DNA of 64,000 nt, taken from NCBI GenBank assembly GCA_017590115.1, contig JAGGNK010008226.1:8463501-8527500 (forward strand), read 5' to 3'. Made by a program: the position numbers and the translations under genes. Every line of letters begins with the position of its first letter. The stretch's first letter is position 1. Below the pieces are notes generated by a model that saw only the letters and a list, made by a program, of their open reading frames with translations, was not told the DNA's origin and ran no database searches. This document shows, one piece after another, positions 42,901 through 52,322 of the stretch. The DNA is from Montifringilla adamsi. Lineage: Eukaryota > Chordata > Aves > Passeriformes > Passeridae.

Positions 42901-45734
42901 ACAGTTTGGGCTGGAGACCTCAGAGCCCATCAAAATCCAGCAAAGGCATTAATGGCACTGCCTGAGCACCTGCCCCAGGGCTGCTGTTGTGTGGCACTCC
43001 TGGACATCTGCTCTGGTTTCTAAGCACGCACGTGTTCATATGGAAACACACATAAACACACAGCCTATGCACACGTGGTTCATACAAACAGGCACATGCA
43101 CGGAAATACACTCATGCAGCATTTCTGCCTCTGCCTCTGGGACACCCCTGGGACCCCGTGGTGGCCTTGGCAGTGCCCCTGCTCACCTGTCACAGTGGGA
43201 GCTCTCCCTGGAGCTGCTCCTGCCCGACTCGTGCTGGGCGTCCAGCAGGATCTTCTCCATGTCCCCGTTGTGGATGGACAGCGAGGCTGGCACCTGCTCC
43301 TGGCTGCCCCCGGACACAGAGCTGCCACTGCCACTGCCATTGCTGCTGAAGTGCAGCTCCACCCAGGACCCTGCGGGCAGAGGGCACAGCTGAGCCCCAC
43401 AGCCTGAGAGCAGGACCCTGGGGCTGCCAGAGGGACACTGCAGGGACAGGGACAGGGACAGGGACACAGCCCTGCCTCCCGGCTCACAAACACCATGGAA
43501 TGCCAAGGGCAGGCAGTTCAGCTGGGAAGGCTCACAGGCCTGGGAAGCAGCTGCTCAGCAGTACATTGTGTTTCTCTCCGCATATACAAATCTTTTATTT
43601 TGGGATGTGTTCAATTTTTATTGTTCAACATAGGCGGCAGTCAAAACAATCTCAAGGACTTTTGCTGCCAAGGTTCAGTTATTCACTTATTGCAATTATT
43701 TTGGGCTCCAGAGCCCGGGGACTGTTTAGTGCAGCCTTTTCTCAGTGCCATTTGTAGGTGCTGCTGTTAAGCAACTGCGGGAGTGTGGCAAGGGCTGTCA
43801 TGGGTTTGCTCCCAGCAGTATATTTAACACGGTCACATGGGCTTTGTTTTCCTAAGGGAGGGAATAACAACTCCCTCCTGGGCAGGGACAGCTCCCTGCA
43901 GGGCCTGGAGCTGTTCCCTCCCTACAGAATCCTGGAATGCTTTGCGTTGGGAGGGACCCCAAATCCCCTCCAGAGCCACCCCAGCCACGGCAGGGACACC
44001 TTCCCCTGTGCCAGGTGCTCCAGCCCCAGTGTCCAGCCTGGCCTTGGGCACTGCCAGGGATCCAGGGGCAGCCACAGCTGCTCTGGGCACCCTGTGCCAG
44101 GGCCTGCCCACCCTGCCAGGAACAATTCCCAATTCCTAATCTCCCATCCATCCCTGCCCTCTGGCAGTGGGACGTCCTGTCCCTCCAGCCCCCCAGAAAT
44201 GAGCTCAGGGAACAGAAAACACCCGAGTTACACAAATGCCAGAGGAACCCCACTATGGAGCAGATGTGGCCCAGCCCCAGCAGTGCACAGCGAGGACAGG
44301 AGCAGGAGGGCAGCAGGAATTCCCTGGATTCTGGGCAAGGATGCCTAGGGAATCAGCAGGGAAAGGACAGAGAGGGACAGTGGCGCTCAGGCTGCTCGTG
44401 CTTGGGGAGCAAAGGCACAGCAGGAACAGCTGGAGCTGCAGGGTCCCTTCCCAGCCACCCAGGAACACAGCTGGGGAGAAGGCAGTGCAGGGCTTTAGCA
44501 GGAAGCAAACACATCCCAAATCTCCTGGCTGGGAGGAGACTGAGGGCTCCAAAACCAAGTGGGAACAGCACAAAGCCAAACTGCCTCATGTGCATGAACA
44601 ACATGAGTATCTCCATCCTAAATACAGAGACAGCCAAAGTACCACAAAACCCGCTGGATACAAACATTCCAGGCCACCGAGTTTGGAAGAGACGCTTTTC
44701 TTCCAAAGGCCTCTTCCTTTACAGCTGGTTTGTTGTTGTTTGGGTTTGTTGGGAATTTTCCCCTCCACGTGACAGTGCCTGGCATGTGGCAGGGAGTGTG
44801 TTCAGAGCCAGACAAACCCTTCCCTGCCCTTTCCCCCGAAATCTATGGAAGCTCAAGTTGTTACCAAAGAACAATCACAACCACTAGAGCTCAAATTAAG
44901 ACTTTGTCTGCTGAAATCTTAGAGCTCAAATTAAGACTTTGTGTGCTGAAATCTTACTGGGTACAGTGCTGGGAATGCAGGATAAAGCAGGGAGAGGACA
45001 GGGATTGCAGCAGCAAGGGGACAGAAGACGTGGGTTACAATTTTCCCTTTTATTCCTTCTCCTTTTGGACGCTCCTCAGAGAAGGACATGGAGCACATGG
45101 AACAGGCTGTGACATCATCATTTAAAGATCAAAGCAGCTGTGTTTTTATGAAGCTGGAAACACCAACAGAGCGAAGCGAGTGCAGCCCGGCCAGGGAGTC
45201 CCGGGGATGGCCTCGGGACAGCGGGGTCTGTCGCGATAGCCCAGCGCAGGACACATGTGCGGGCACCGCATCAGCGCTGGGAAGCTTCATTTTCTTAAGA
45301 TACAGCTTCCAACGCTGGCAATGAAGAAGCAGAATTGCACGGAGCGATGAGGATGGCCCCTGAAATCGCTAACCCCCGTGCCAGCCGCTGTTTGTGCCTG
45401 CGCTGCGATTTTTCTGGGGTTTTCCCCTTCCCCGGCCAATCCGCGGCTATCCAACACCCGATCCCCACGACTGCCCGAGTCCTGCTCACCGGCACATCCA
45501 CGGGCTCTTCCCCGGGACACGGGGCAATGGCCTCGCACTGCGGCGCGCACACCTGCCCCCGCAATCCCCCAATATCGCGACACAGAAGGGCCCCGCGCAG
45601 GTCCTCCCCGGCCCGCAGCCCCCGGGCGGTGCCTCCCCGGCCCGCAGCCCCCGGGCGGTGCCGCCCCGGCCCGCAGCGCCGCTCCCCGCGGCCTTACCCT
45701 GCAGGTTCTCCTCCTGAGGGCTCTGTCGCGACAT
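39917..45734 (-). CDS. BNIP3: BNIP3, BCL2-interacting protein 3 (six coding exons, 204 aa)
   Basis: Tail-anchored outer-mitochondrial-membrane protein that recruits LC3/GABARAP for hypoxia-induced mitophagy and has a weak BH3-like region. Coding segments on the complement are 45698-45734, 43187-43370, 42532-42616, 40814-40920, 40578-40727 and 39917-39968, total 615 bases. The LIR motif is WVEL at 15-18. SSHCD with Cys72 and a Ser/Pro-rich stretch follow. The BH3-like region lies at about 103-137 ([13 protein letters not shown], then [16 protein letters not shown]). The transmembrane helix is about 173-194, with His181 and the A184-G188-G192 packing motif intact. The human form is 194 aa; the extra length here is mostly a Ser/Gly/Gln insertion at 25-38. 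The last four residues are SSTF. A CpG island with a CRE, CCAAT box and a hypoxia-type RCGTG core precedes it. Confidence 0.97.
39969..40577. other. BNIP3: BNIP3 intron 5
   Basis: Unique sequence with an AT-rich stretch near 40220-40270. No element recognised. Confidence 0.55.
40578..40727 (-). CDS. BNIP3: BNIP3 coding exon 5
   Basis: Encodes [33 protein letters not shown] and the first part of the membrane helix, [17 protein letters not shown]. The acceptor is CCAAATCCAG and the donor TGGG|GTAAGG. Confidence 0.97.
40814..40920 (-). CDS. BNIP3: BNIP3 coding exon 4
   Basis: Encodes [19 protein letters not shown] and [16 protein letters not shown], the BH3-like region. The acceptor is TCGGTTGCAG and the donor CCAA|GTGAGT. 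Confidence 0.97.
40921..42531. other. BNIP3: BNIP3 intron 3
   Basis: Holds a 42-bp tandem repeat and a short (AC)n run at about 41635-41650. The rest is unique, AT-rich from 41700 to 42250. Confidence 0.6.
41222..41395 (+). repeat. 42-bp tandem repeat, about 4 copies, in BNIP3 intron 3
   Basis: The unit is CAGCCCTGATGGACACTGGG plus CACAGGGATTCCTGCCCTATCC. The third-to-fourth junction carries an extra CAGCTCC. Copies are nearly identical. Confidence 0.93.
42532..42616 (-). CDS. BNIP3: BNIP3 coding exon 3
   Basis: Encodes [20 protein letters not shown] and SGEKNSFQ. The acceptor is CCTGGTGCAG and the donor CCAG|GTAAGG. It is part of the disordered Ser-rich linker. Confidence 0.96.
43187..43370 (-). 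CDS. BNIP3: BNIP3 coding exon 2
   Basis: Encodes [11 protein letters not shown] (the LIR), the low-complexity insertion [14 protein letters not shown], then [19 protein letters not shown] and [15 protein letters not shown]. The acceptor is CTGCCCGCAG and the donor ACAG|GTGAGC. Confidence 0.96.
43920..44192 (-). mobile_element. CR1 LINE 3'-end fragment in BNIP3 intron 1
   Basis: An antisense copy of the commonest subfamily: AGAATCCTGGAATGCTTTGC tail, then CAGGGACACCTTCCCCTGTG, CAGTGTCCAGCCTGGCCTTG, GCACTGCCAGGGATCCAGGG and CAGGGCCTGCCCACCCTGCC. It lies in the same sense as BNIP3. Confidence 0.88.
44885..44956 (+). repeat. 35-bp direct duplication
   Basis: AGAGCTCAAATTAAGACTTT plus GTCTGCTGAAATCTT occurs twice in tandem with one base difference. 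It is a simple local duplication in BNIP3 intron 1. Confidence 0.93.
45605..45668 (+). repeat. short GC-rich tandem repeat at the BNIP3 first exon
   Basis: CCCCGGCCCGCAGCCCCCGG plus GCGGTGCC is repeated two to three times about 30 bases inside intron 1 (gene sense). CpG-rich. Confidence 0.8.
45698..45734 (-). CDS. BNIP3: BNIP3 coding exon 1
   Basis: Encodes [12 protein letters not shown] plus one base of Gly13. The donor is CAGG|GTAAGG. The N-terminus is shorter than in mammals, but EENLQG lines up with mammalian EESLQG. The start context GCCATGTCG is acceptable. Confidence 0.92.
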
Positions 45735-45752
45735 GGCTGGCGGGCGGCCGGG

Positions 45753-45757
45753 CACGC
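45753..45757 (-). promoter_or_regulatory. BNIP3: HIF-type core (GCGTG)
   Basis: CACGC on + reads GCGTG on the gene strand, about 20 bases before the BNIP3 ATG. It matches the RCGTG core of hypoxia-response elements, and BNIP3 is a classic HIF-1 target. Five bases alone are weak evidence. Confidence 0.4.
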
Positions 45758-45806
45758 ACTGACCGCGCGCCGCCCGCCCCAGCAACGCCGCGCCGCACCG
45801 CCCCGG

Positions 45807-45814
45807 TGACGTCA
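45807..45814. promoter_or_regulatory. BNIP3: CRE palindrome
   Basis: TGACGTCA, 73 bases upstream of the BNIP3 ATG, identical to the one in the PPP2R2D promoter. Confidence 0.65.
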
Positions 45815-45832
45815 GCGCCGCACCGCCCGCCC

Positions 45833-45837
45833 ATTGG
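45833..45837 (-). promoter_or_regulatory. BNIP3: CCAAT box
   Basis: ATTGG on +, CCAAT on the gene strand, in the extended context TGGCCAATGGG favoured by NF-Y, about 20 bases upstream of the CRE. Confidence 0.65.
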
Positions 45838-45895
45838 CCAGCGGAGCGGGGCGGGGCGGGGGGGCGCGCGCTCCCTCAGTGCCCGCCGGGCCGCC

Positions 45896-46021
45896 ATGAT
45901 GGCGGGGAGGGAGCGGGGATGGTTCGTGCGGGACAGCATCCGTCAGGACATCGTCCCTCGTGACTCCCGCAGAACATCCCGCAGGATCCCCGCAGAACAT
46001 CCCGCAGGACATCCCTCGTGA
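45896..46021 (+). other. small divergent open frame (41 codons) opposite BNIP3
   Basis: ATGATGG in a perfect Kozak context (GCCGCCATGATGG) opens 162 bases from the BNIP3 ATG on the other strand. It encodes MMAGRERGWFVRDSIRQD followed by an Arg/Pro/His-rich tail made by a short internal repeat (CGCAGAACATCCCGCAGGA). I recognise no family. It could be the start of a divergent transcript or chance within a CpG island. Confidence 0.2.
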
Positions 46022-46224
46022 CCCCCGCTCGCTGCCCGCTGAGCGCTCCGCGCGGCCCGCCCGCCCGCGGGCCTCCCGCATGGCGCGTCCGAGCCACTCG
46101 GGGAAGGCGGACACGGCGGGGCTCGGAGGATACACGGGGGTGGGTTCACAGCAGACACGTCCTCTTGCAAAATCACAGCTTGCGGCCGCTAAGCCAGCCC
46201 CGACAGCGAATGATACATGGCCTT

Positions 46225-46312
46225 AAATAGGCAATCGTCACAGAAGGGTTGAGGTGGAAGGGACCCACAAGCATCGTGGAGTCCGACTCTTAGCCCTGCA
46301 CAGATCAGCCCC
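46225..46312 (-). mobile_element. CR1-like 3'-end fragment, antisense
   Basis: CACAGAAGGGTTGAGGTGGA, AGGGACCCACAAGCATCGTG and GAGTCCGACTCTTAGCCCTG match the antisense start of a CR1-type tail. It is cut short by an AATAAATAA-rich run at 46318-46362. Confidence 0.6.
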
Positions 46313-46317
46313 AAGAA

Positions 46318-46640
46318 AATTAATAAATAATAACAAATAAATAATAGATAATAAATAAATCTTCTCCTTTTCGGGCTTTAATTGACGCGATGCCATCAGG
46401 GCTCTCGACAGCGGGAACCACTTAACTCGTGTTGTTGTTTGAAAGCAGATACCGATTTACTGCGGGGACTTTGTAAAGACAAATGCATAAAACCTGATTT
46501 TATTTAGCCAAAGTATTAACTCAATTAAAGCATGCAGGCTTTTTTTAACCTTGTCCGGAATTGTTTTCACTTGTGCCTTTCTGCAGCCGAGTCACAAAGC
46601 CCAAGCGAAATCCATCAGTAAATTGTGAGGAATATTGCTT
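46318..46640. other. AT-rich simple sequence and unique spacer
   Basis: (AATAAATA)-like simple repeat, then unique sequence with no feature recognised. Confidence 0.6.
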
Positions 46641-46960
46641 TGTAACCTTCCCCGAAGGACGAGGCCAGGCTGTCCGGGCATGACACTGCTCAGCCGATGG
46701 ACAGCGAGGGGCGGTGGAGCCAGCCCGGCTGTGGCGAGGAGCTCGGCGAAGGGCTGTCCGCTTAGCCGGTACCGAGGAGCGGGGCCCGGGGCTGCGCTCC
46801 CGGCTCCTCCCGCAGCGCTCTGCTGCTCCCTGCTGCCGGCAGCCTGCCTCCCGGCACGGCATGGCACGGCATGGCACGGCACGGCACGGCCCGGCCCGGC
46901 CCGGCCCGGCACGGCACGGCACGGCAGCTGCTCCTCGGGTGTGGCATTCACATGCCCTCT
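46640..46960. other. orphan GC-rich block with (GGCAC)n repeat
   Basis: A second CpG-rich patch about 0.9 kb upstream of BNIP3 (gene sense), ending in a (GGCAC/GGCAT/GGCCC)n pentamer run at 46854-46926. It could be an alternative promoter or an enhancer-like island, but no exon is supported. Confidence 0.5.
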
Positions 46961-47099
46961 GAACAGAGAGAAATTGTGAGACAAGCAGAGAAGAAGGAAA
47001 AACGTAATTCTTGTCTGCCTTGCTGTGCTGAAGTAGAATGCGATGTTGAGATTGTTTACCCGAAGTGAGGATGTTTTGTTCTCTTGGCTTGTCAGGGCC

Positions 47100-47104
<5 letters not shown>

Positions 47105-47142
<38 letters not shown>
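47105..47142 (+). repeat. (TG)n dinucleotide repeat
   Basis: About 19 TG units, with a closing CGTGTC. A likely polymorphic microsatellite. Confidence 0.97.
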
Positions 47143-47145
<3 letters not shown>

Positions 47146-47472
47146 CGGGACTGTCTGCAGACACTCACGGGACAGCCAGAGCACGAGTGCAGCTCTGTGC
47201 AGCTGTGAGCAGGGGTGGGTGCAAGGCAGATTCACTTTAGATGCAGTGTATATAGTATAGAATAACAAAGTAATTCTTTAGCCTTCTGACGATGGAGTCA
47301 GATGCATCATTCTCTCCCCTTCGTCGGGTCGCCTTTGATTTGCAATACTCGGGGGCACGGCAGGTTCTGCCTCCAGGAGCTGCTCCTCTCCTGCAGGCAG
47401 CACTGACTCGGTGTGTGAGGATCAGGGGGCTCAGCAAGGGCTGCCTGCCTCAGGAGGGCCGTAGGGATTGTG

Positions 47473-47637
47473 GAATCACAGAACCCCAGAAGGGTTTGGG
47501 TTGGAGGGACTTTAACTCCCACCCATTCCACCCCTGCCATGGCAGGGACACCTTCCCCTGTCCCAGCTGCTCCAGCCCCAGTGTCCAGCCTGGCCTTGGG
47601 CACTGCCAGGGATCCAGGGGCAGCCACAGCTGCTCTT
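47473..47637 (-). mobile_element. CR1 LINE 3'-end fragment
   Basis: The antisense tail GGAATCACAGAACCCCAGAA, then GGTTTGGGTTGGAGGGACTT, ATTCCACCCCTGCCATGGCA and GCCTTGGGCACTGCCAGGGA. A clean terminus of the commonest subfamily. Confidence 0.9.
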
Positions 47638-47639
47638 TC

Positions 47640-48239
47640 ATCGGTCATTGGGTGAATGCTTTTATTTTGTATAATTTGATGGCAGAAACTTTTGGGTTAT
47701 TGGCAGAAACACACTGCGGTGTCATCAGGAAAAATTATGAATTTTCCTGTTGTTGGACGAAGTCTTTCAAAGGTTATTGATTTGTTGCACTGCGATCCTC
47801 TGCACAGCTGGGACTCGCTCTAATCTTGTTTACTTGCATGTCACAAGCCAATCATGTATTGATTAATTCCCTTTAAGCCAGAAACAGTGACCATCTCCTC
47901 CACAGAATAACAAAGGCATTGATTTGGGTATGGAGTCACACTTGCTGCTCAGACAGCTTCAACTTTGTGTTTGGTTTTCAGCCTCTGGGTTGGGCCTGAC
48001 ACGAGGGCTCAGCCCAGCCGTGAGGGACAGGCATTTCGGCATTGCACAGAAGTTGTTTATAATCCCAAACCCGTGATAAACTTGCATTAGTTTAGAAATG
48101 GATCATGTTAGCTGACATTTCTTTGGTTTCTTACCAATTAAACCCAAAGTAATCCACCCACTTCCTAGCGGTACAATGTGAGGCAGTGGGACAATCTGTC
48201 AGTGGTGAGACAGTGGGAATTTCAGGAGTGATTTGGGAA
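47640..48239. other. unique intergenic sequence
   Basis: No feature recognised. Confidence 0.55.
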
Positions 48240-48241
48240 AA

Positions 48242-48547
48242 TGTGCCTACAACTCCTGCCAGGAGGGGACAGCTGGGGGGGTCGGGCTGTGCTCCAGGGA
48301 ACAGGGACAGGAGCAGAGGGAACGGCCTCAGGCTGGGCCAGGGCAGCTCAGGGTGGGCACAGCAGGAATTTCCCCATGGAAAGGGGGATCAGGAACTGGC
48401 ACTGCCCAGGGAGGGTTGGAGTGCCCATCCCTGCAGGTGGCACCTGGAGGTGGCACTCAGAGCTGGGGACAAGGTGGGGATGGGCACAGCTGGCACTCCA
48501 TGGGCTGGGAGGGCTTTTCCAACCCAAATGATTCTGTGATTCCGTGA
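48242..48547 (+). mobile_element. CR1 LINE 3'-end fragment
   Basis: CTCCTGCCAGGAGGGGACAG, GGGAACAGGGACAGGAGCAG, AATTTCCCCATGGAAAGGGG, GAGTGCCCATCCCTGCAGGT and the tail TTTTCCAACCCAAATGATTC followed by TGTGATTCC. A complete terminus, and the sense mate of the antisense copy at 3805-4302. Confidence 0.9.
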
Positions 48548-50340
48548 CTGTTGCTGTCCTGTGCAGACACGGGCTCAAACCCCGCTGAAATCTGAGCACT
48601 CCCTGTCTGCATCCCACCGAGGCGTTGGTCATTAACCTCCCTGGCTGCCTCTGGAAGTGGAACCGTGTGTGCATTTCATGCTGAGCGTTTCTTGCCGTCG
48701 GGTTCATCATTAACCACCCAGCTGCTCGGCGTCCTTTCCGCGCTGCTGCTGCTGCTGCTCAGCCAGGCTGCTGGTGTGGGACAGAGCGAGGTGTCCCTGC
48801 CCACGGCCGGTGGGGCACGAGGAGCCTTAAGGTCCCTTGCAGCCCAAACCCCTGTGAGATTTGCTGATTCTGATTGTGCTCAATTTGGAGTTGATAAAAA
48901 GCCCTGTGTGGTGTGGCTGCTGCCGTGGCAGGGCTGTGCCATGTCCTGTCACATTCCTCAGCAGTCCCCACTGCTTTGTGCCCTTCCGTGGTGGCTGCAC
49001 AGGGGCGTTGATCCTGCCTGACCTGAGCTCAGTGTCACAGGGAGCTCAGAACCTGTGCACAGCTGGACAGGGCACAAACCGGGCTTAAACCAACCCCAGT
49101 GCTGCTGGTTTGCTTCTGTCGTACAGTGGAAGAAACTCTGACCACTTCCAGAGTGAATCAGAGAAGCAGAGCATGAAAATTCCTTCAGCTCTTCTTTACT
49201 TACCAACTTCACGTTTTTAAAGTCCATTCCCATTTTTGTGCAGCTCAGCCCATGGAAGTTGTCAGAGGAATTCTTCTCCTGAGCACTTGCCAGCTGAAAA
49301 ACAAACCCCCATTCTTTGAGTGATGCAAACCACTGCTGGGCTCTTGCTGTAGGTCACTTACAACACTGCCTGCGACGTGACTTGTTTTGCTTACAAACTC
49401 CCACAAGTGTTGCAATTCAGCTTTAAAAATAGAAACCAGTTTTATTTGTCCCAGAGCCGTTGTTGTCACAGCTCTCAGAGCCACAGCCAGTCCTGTTGTC
49501 TCCAAGTGCCACTACATGTCCCTGTGGCAAAGGATAATTGAACCACGAGCAGGGAGCAGGCAGGGGGAACACAGCGTTGGGATCCACAAAAATAAGAACA
49601 AGTTTCTAAGGCATCTGGTTAGCAGTCATGTGTTTCTTGTCCTGCCCAGTTATGAGCTTTAGATGGAGGGAAAATGAAGGTTTTCTATGCAAAGTTCCAG
49701 ATACTTAGCTGTTGTTTAAGGGGAAAACAACCCCCAGACCTTCCATTCTAAAACTGAAACTGTGTTCCAGGGTAGGTTTCTGCTTCCCAGCCCCGCACTC
49801 AGATCACTCTGCCGTTCCTGTCAGCAGTTCATGGACATACACTGGGAACAGTTCCCACTCTTCTTTCCAGTCTTCACTATTTCTCATGTCAGGAAAGCAC
49901 AAACTCCAACAAATGTGCCCTATATCCTATTTTCTTGTAGAGAATGTGGTGGTGTGGGGCTGTTAGAAGTATCTTGTACTCCAATGCATTTATTTTATCC
50001 ATATTTATGATTAGTTTCTGATGGAAAGGGGAATTTTCAGTGCAGGAGTGAGTATTGACAGTGGATATTTCCTCAGGTGTGAGGAGCAGTGGGATACAGC
50101 ATACTGAGGGTTACAGACCTGCTTTATATCCGTGTGTTTCAGTCCTCAGATCAAGCCTTAGAGGGCCTTGCAGCAACGCCTGCCTTTTCCCACCCTCCCA
50201 GCACACCCAGGTCACTGCAGGGCACGCTGGCACCCAGGAATGCCATTCCTGTAAGGGGCACACCCCAGTGCCTGCCCTGCACTTCCACAGGCATGGCTTC
50301 CATGGAACATGGACCTGCAGGAGTGAGTCCAGAGTCCTCT
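48548..50340. other. unique intergenic sequence
   Basis: About 1.8 kb with no gene, repeat family or RNA recognised. Confidence 0.5.
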
Positions 50341-50342
50341 GC

Positions 50343-50748
50343 GCTGGAGCCAGGCTGGGAGAGCTGGGTGCTCACCTGGAGAGGAGCAGCTCCAGGGAGA
50401 GCTCAGAGCCCTGCCAGGGCCTGGAGGGGCTCCAGGAGAGCTGGAGAGGGACTGGGGACAAGGGATGGAGGGACAGACACAGGGAATGGCTCCCACTGCC
50501 AGAGGCAGGGATGGATGGGAGATTGGGAATTGGGAATTGTTCCCTGTGAGGGTGGGCAGGCCCTGGCACAGGGTGCCCAGAGCAGCTGGGGCTGCCCCTG
50601 GATCCCTGGCAGTGCCCAAGGCCAGGCTGGACACTGGGGCTGGAGCACCTGGGACAGGGGAAGGTGTCCCTGCCGTGGCTGGGGTGGCACTGGCTGGGAT
50701 TTCAGGTCCCTTCCAATCCAGAAGAGCCTGTGATTCCATGATTCTAGA
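50343..50748 (+). mobile_element. CR1 LINE fragment with complete 3' end
   Basis: GAGAGCTGGGTGCTCACCTG, CTGCCAGGGCCTGGAGGGGC, GGAGAGGGACTGGGGACAAG, GGATGGATGGGAGATTGGGA, the common block, and the tail GGTCCCTTCCAATCCAGAAG then TGTGATTCCATGATTCT, with the octamer-like repeat typical of CR1 ends. Confidence 0.92.
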
Positions 50749-52138
50749 ACTTGATTCCATCTCTATTGCCAGGAGCAAGTGCAAAGCCTGGTAGCTGTTT
50801 TTAATCCAAATATCCTTCAATCCCCCCCTGCCCTTTTCAGCAAGGCAGCCCTGCTCGAGGAGCAGCTCCGTGCAGGCTCCAGCTGTGCTGCATGCAGAGC
50901 TTCGGCTTCCTCATGGAGCTGGAAATGCCGATCCTGGCCGGAGCACGGGGCCCGAGCGCGTTCGGAACAGCATCCTCGGCTGGCTGGGAAGGGAGGAACG
51001 GGGGAACGGGGGGCTCTGGAGCAGGAGCGGGGCTGATCTGGGAATGGGAGGGATGGGAGGGCTCTGGAGCAGCAGCTGCTGATCTCGGGATCTGAGGGAT
51101 GGGAGGGCTCTGGAGCAGCAGCTGCTGACGTGCTGCCGGAGCTGCAGTGACTCCGCAATGGCTGAGCCTGCCGGCACTGAGCTCATCCCGCAGCCTGCCG
51201 GGGAAACCTGTCCTTAGCTCCTCCGACCGCTCGGATCCGCTCTCGGGGTACGTGGTGAGCACATTTTACTCTGCGCTTGGGGGATTTTTAGTATTTTTTG
51301 TTTTATTTTCCTTCTCTGTTCTCTCAGTGCTTCCTTGGACCAATCGATGCATCACTCCTCATCTGATCCCACTGTTTAGAGGACAGAGAGGGAAAATAGA
51401 ACCATCTGCAGCAGGGATGGATTATTTTTTAGCCTTTTGCAGTGTGAATGGTAATTTATCTTTAAATGTGCCTGCCGTAGCAGCCTACAGGTTTTATCTG
51501 GAGTGCACTGCAGGCAGGGACTCCCTCGGTGTGCAGCATGAGGGACTGAGGTTTCTGCCTACCTGTGCTCCTTAATTAGCATCTACCTGTGCTTGCTAAT
51601 GAGTGCCTAACTATGCTCCTAAATTAGTGCCTGCCTGTGCTTATTAATCAGTGCTTACCTGTGTAATGTATCTGTAAATATGGACACGAAGTGTGATAGA
51701 CAGACAGATTTGCTGCACATGACCCATCTAAAGGCTTTGTGGGCTCCATTTTCAGGTGTGCTGTTTGCCGTTCTGTGTCTGAGGTTATTTCCCCCTTCTC
51801 CCTCAGCCATGGCTCTGATGGGCAAGGCTTTGCTCTCGGTGCCAGGAAGGGGATGGCTCTGCCTGGCACCGGGGCCCAGCTGCACCTTCCTGCTCCCTCT
51901 GTTCCTCAGGATTTTGTGGAGTCTCTGTCGTGTGTGATGCAGTTGAAATGCCAGGCTCAGACTGCTGCCGAGTCTCCTCTCAGCTGTAGTGCTGGTGTTT
52001 GGGGTGATACACGCCCTGATGAATCGCTGTGACAAATAATCTGAGTCTGTGCTCGCCGAGGAACTGATCTGGGCATTTCCTGTTTGCTGAACTCTGTGTC
52101 TCAGAACTGCTTCCCATGGCAGTCCTGTCCTCACGGCA
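50749..52138. other. intergenic sequence with a GC-rich patch
   Basis: A GC-rich patch at 50920-51250 includes a 46-bp direct repeat (GCTCTGGAGCAGCAGCTGCT at 51061 and 51107). The remainder is unique. No exon or known gene recognised. Confidence 0.5.
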
Positions 52139-52322
52139 AAGCAGTGCCATCCCTGGCAGTGCCATCCCTGGCAGTGCCATCCCTGGCAGTGCCCAAGGCC
52201 AGGCTGGATGTGCTGTCACACAGTGTGACATTGCTGTCCCTGTCCATGGTAGGGCTGGAATGGGATGAGCTTTAAGGTCCCTCACAACCCAAACCAGACT
52301 GAGCTTTTGATTCTATTCTGTG
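52139..52322 (+). mobile_element. CR1 LINE 3'-end fragment with internal 15-bp expansion
   Basis: CCATCCCTGGCAGTG is repeated three times where other copies have one GATCCCTGGCAGTGC. Then come CCCAAGGCCAGGCTGGATGT and the tail TTTAAGGTCCCTCACAACCC followed by TTGATTCTATTCTG. A decayed copy. Confidence 0.82.

Larger units (their letters stand above)
45430..46110. promoter_or_regulatory. BNIP3: CpG island / promoter of BNIP3
   Basis: CpG-dense region around the BNIP3 start. Reading upstream from the ATG on the - strand, one meets a GCGTG hypoxia-type core, a CRE, a CCAAT box and several GC boxes (GGGCGGGGCGGGG at about 45848-45862), with no TATA box. This order is usual for a hypoxia-inducible CpG promoter. 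The island may also fire in the opposite direction. Confidence 0.82.
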
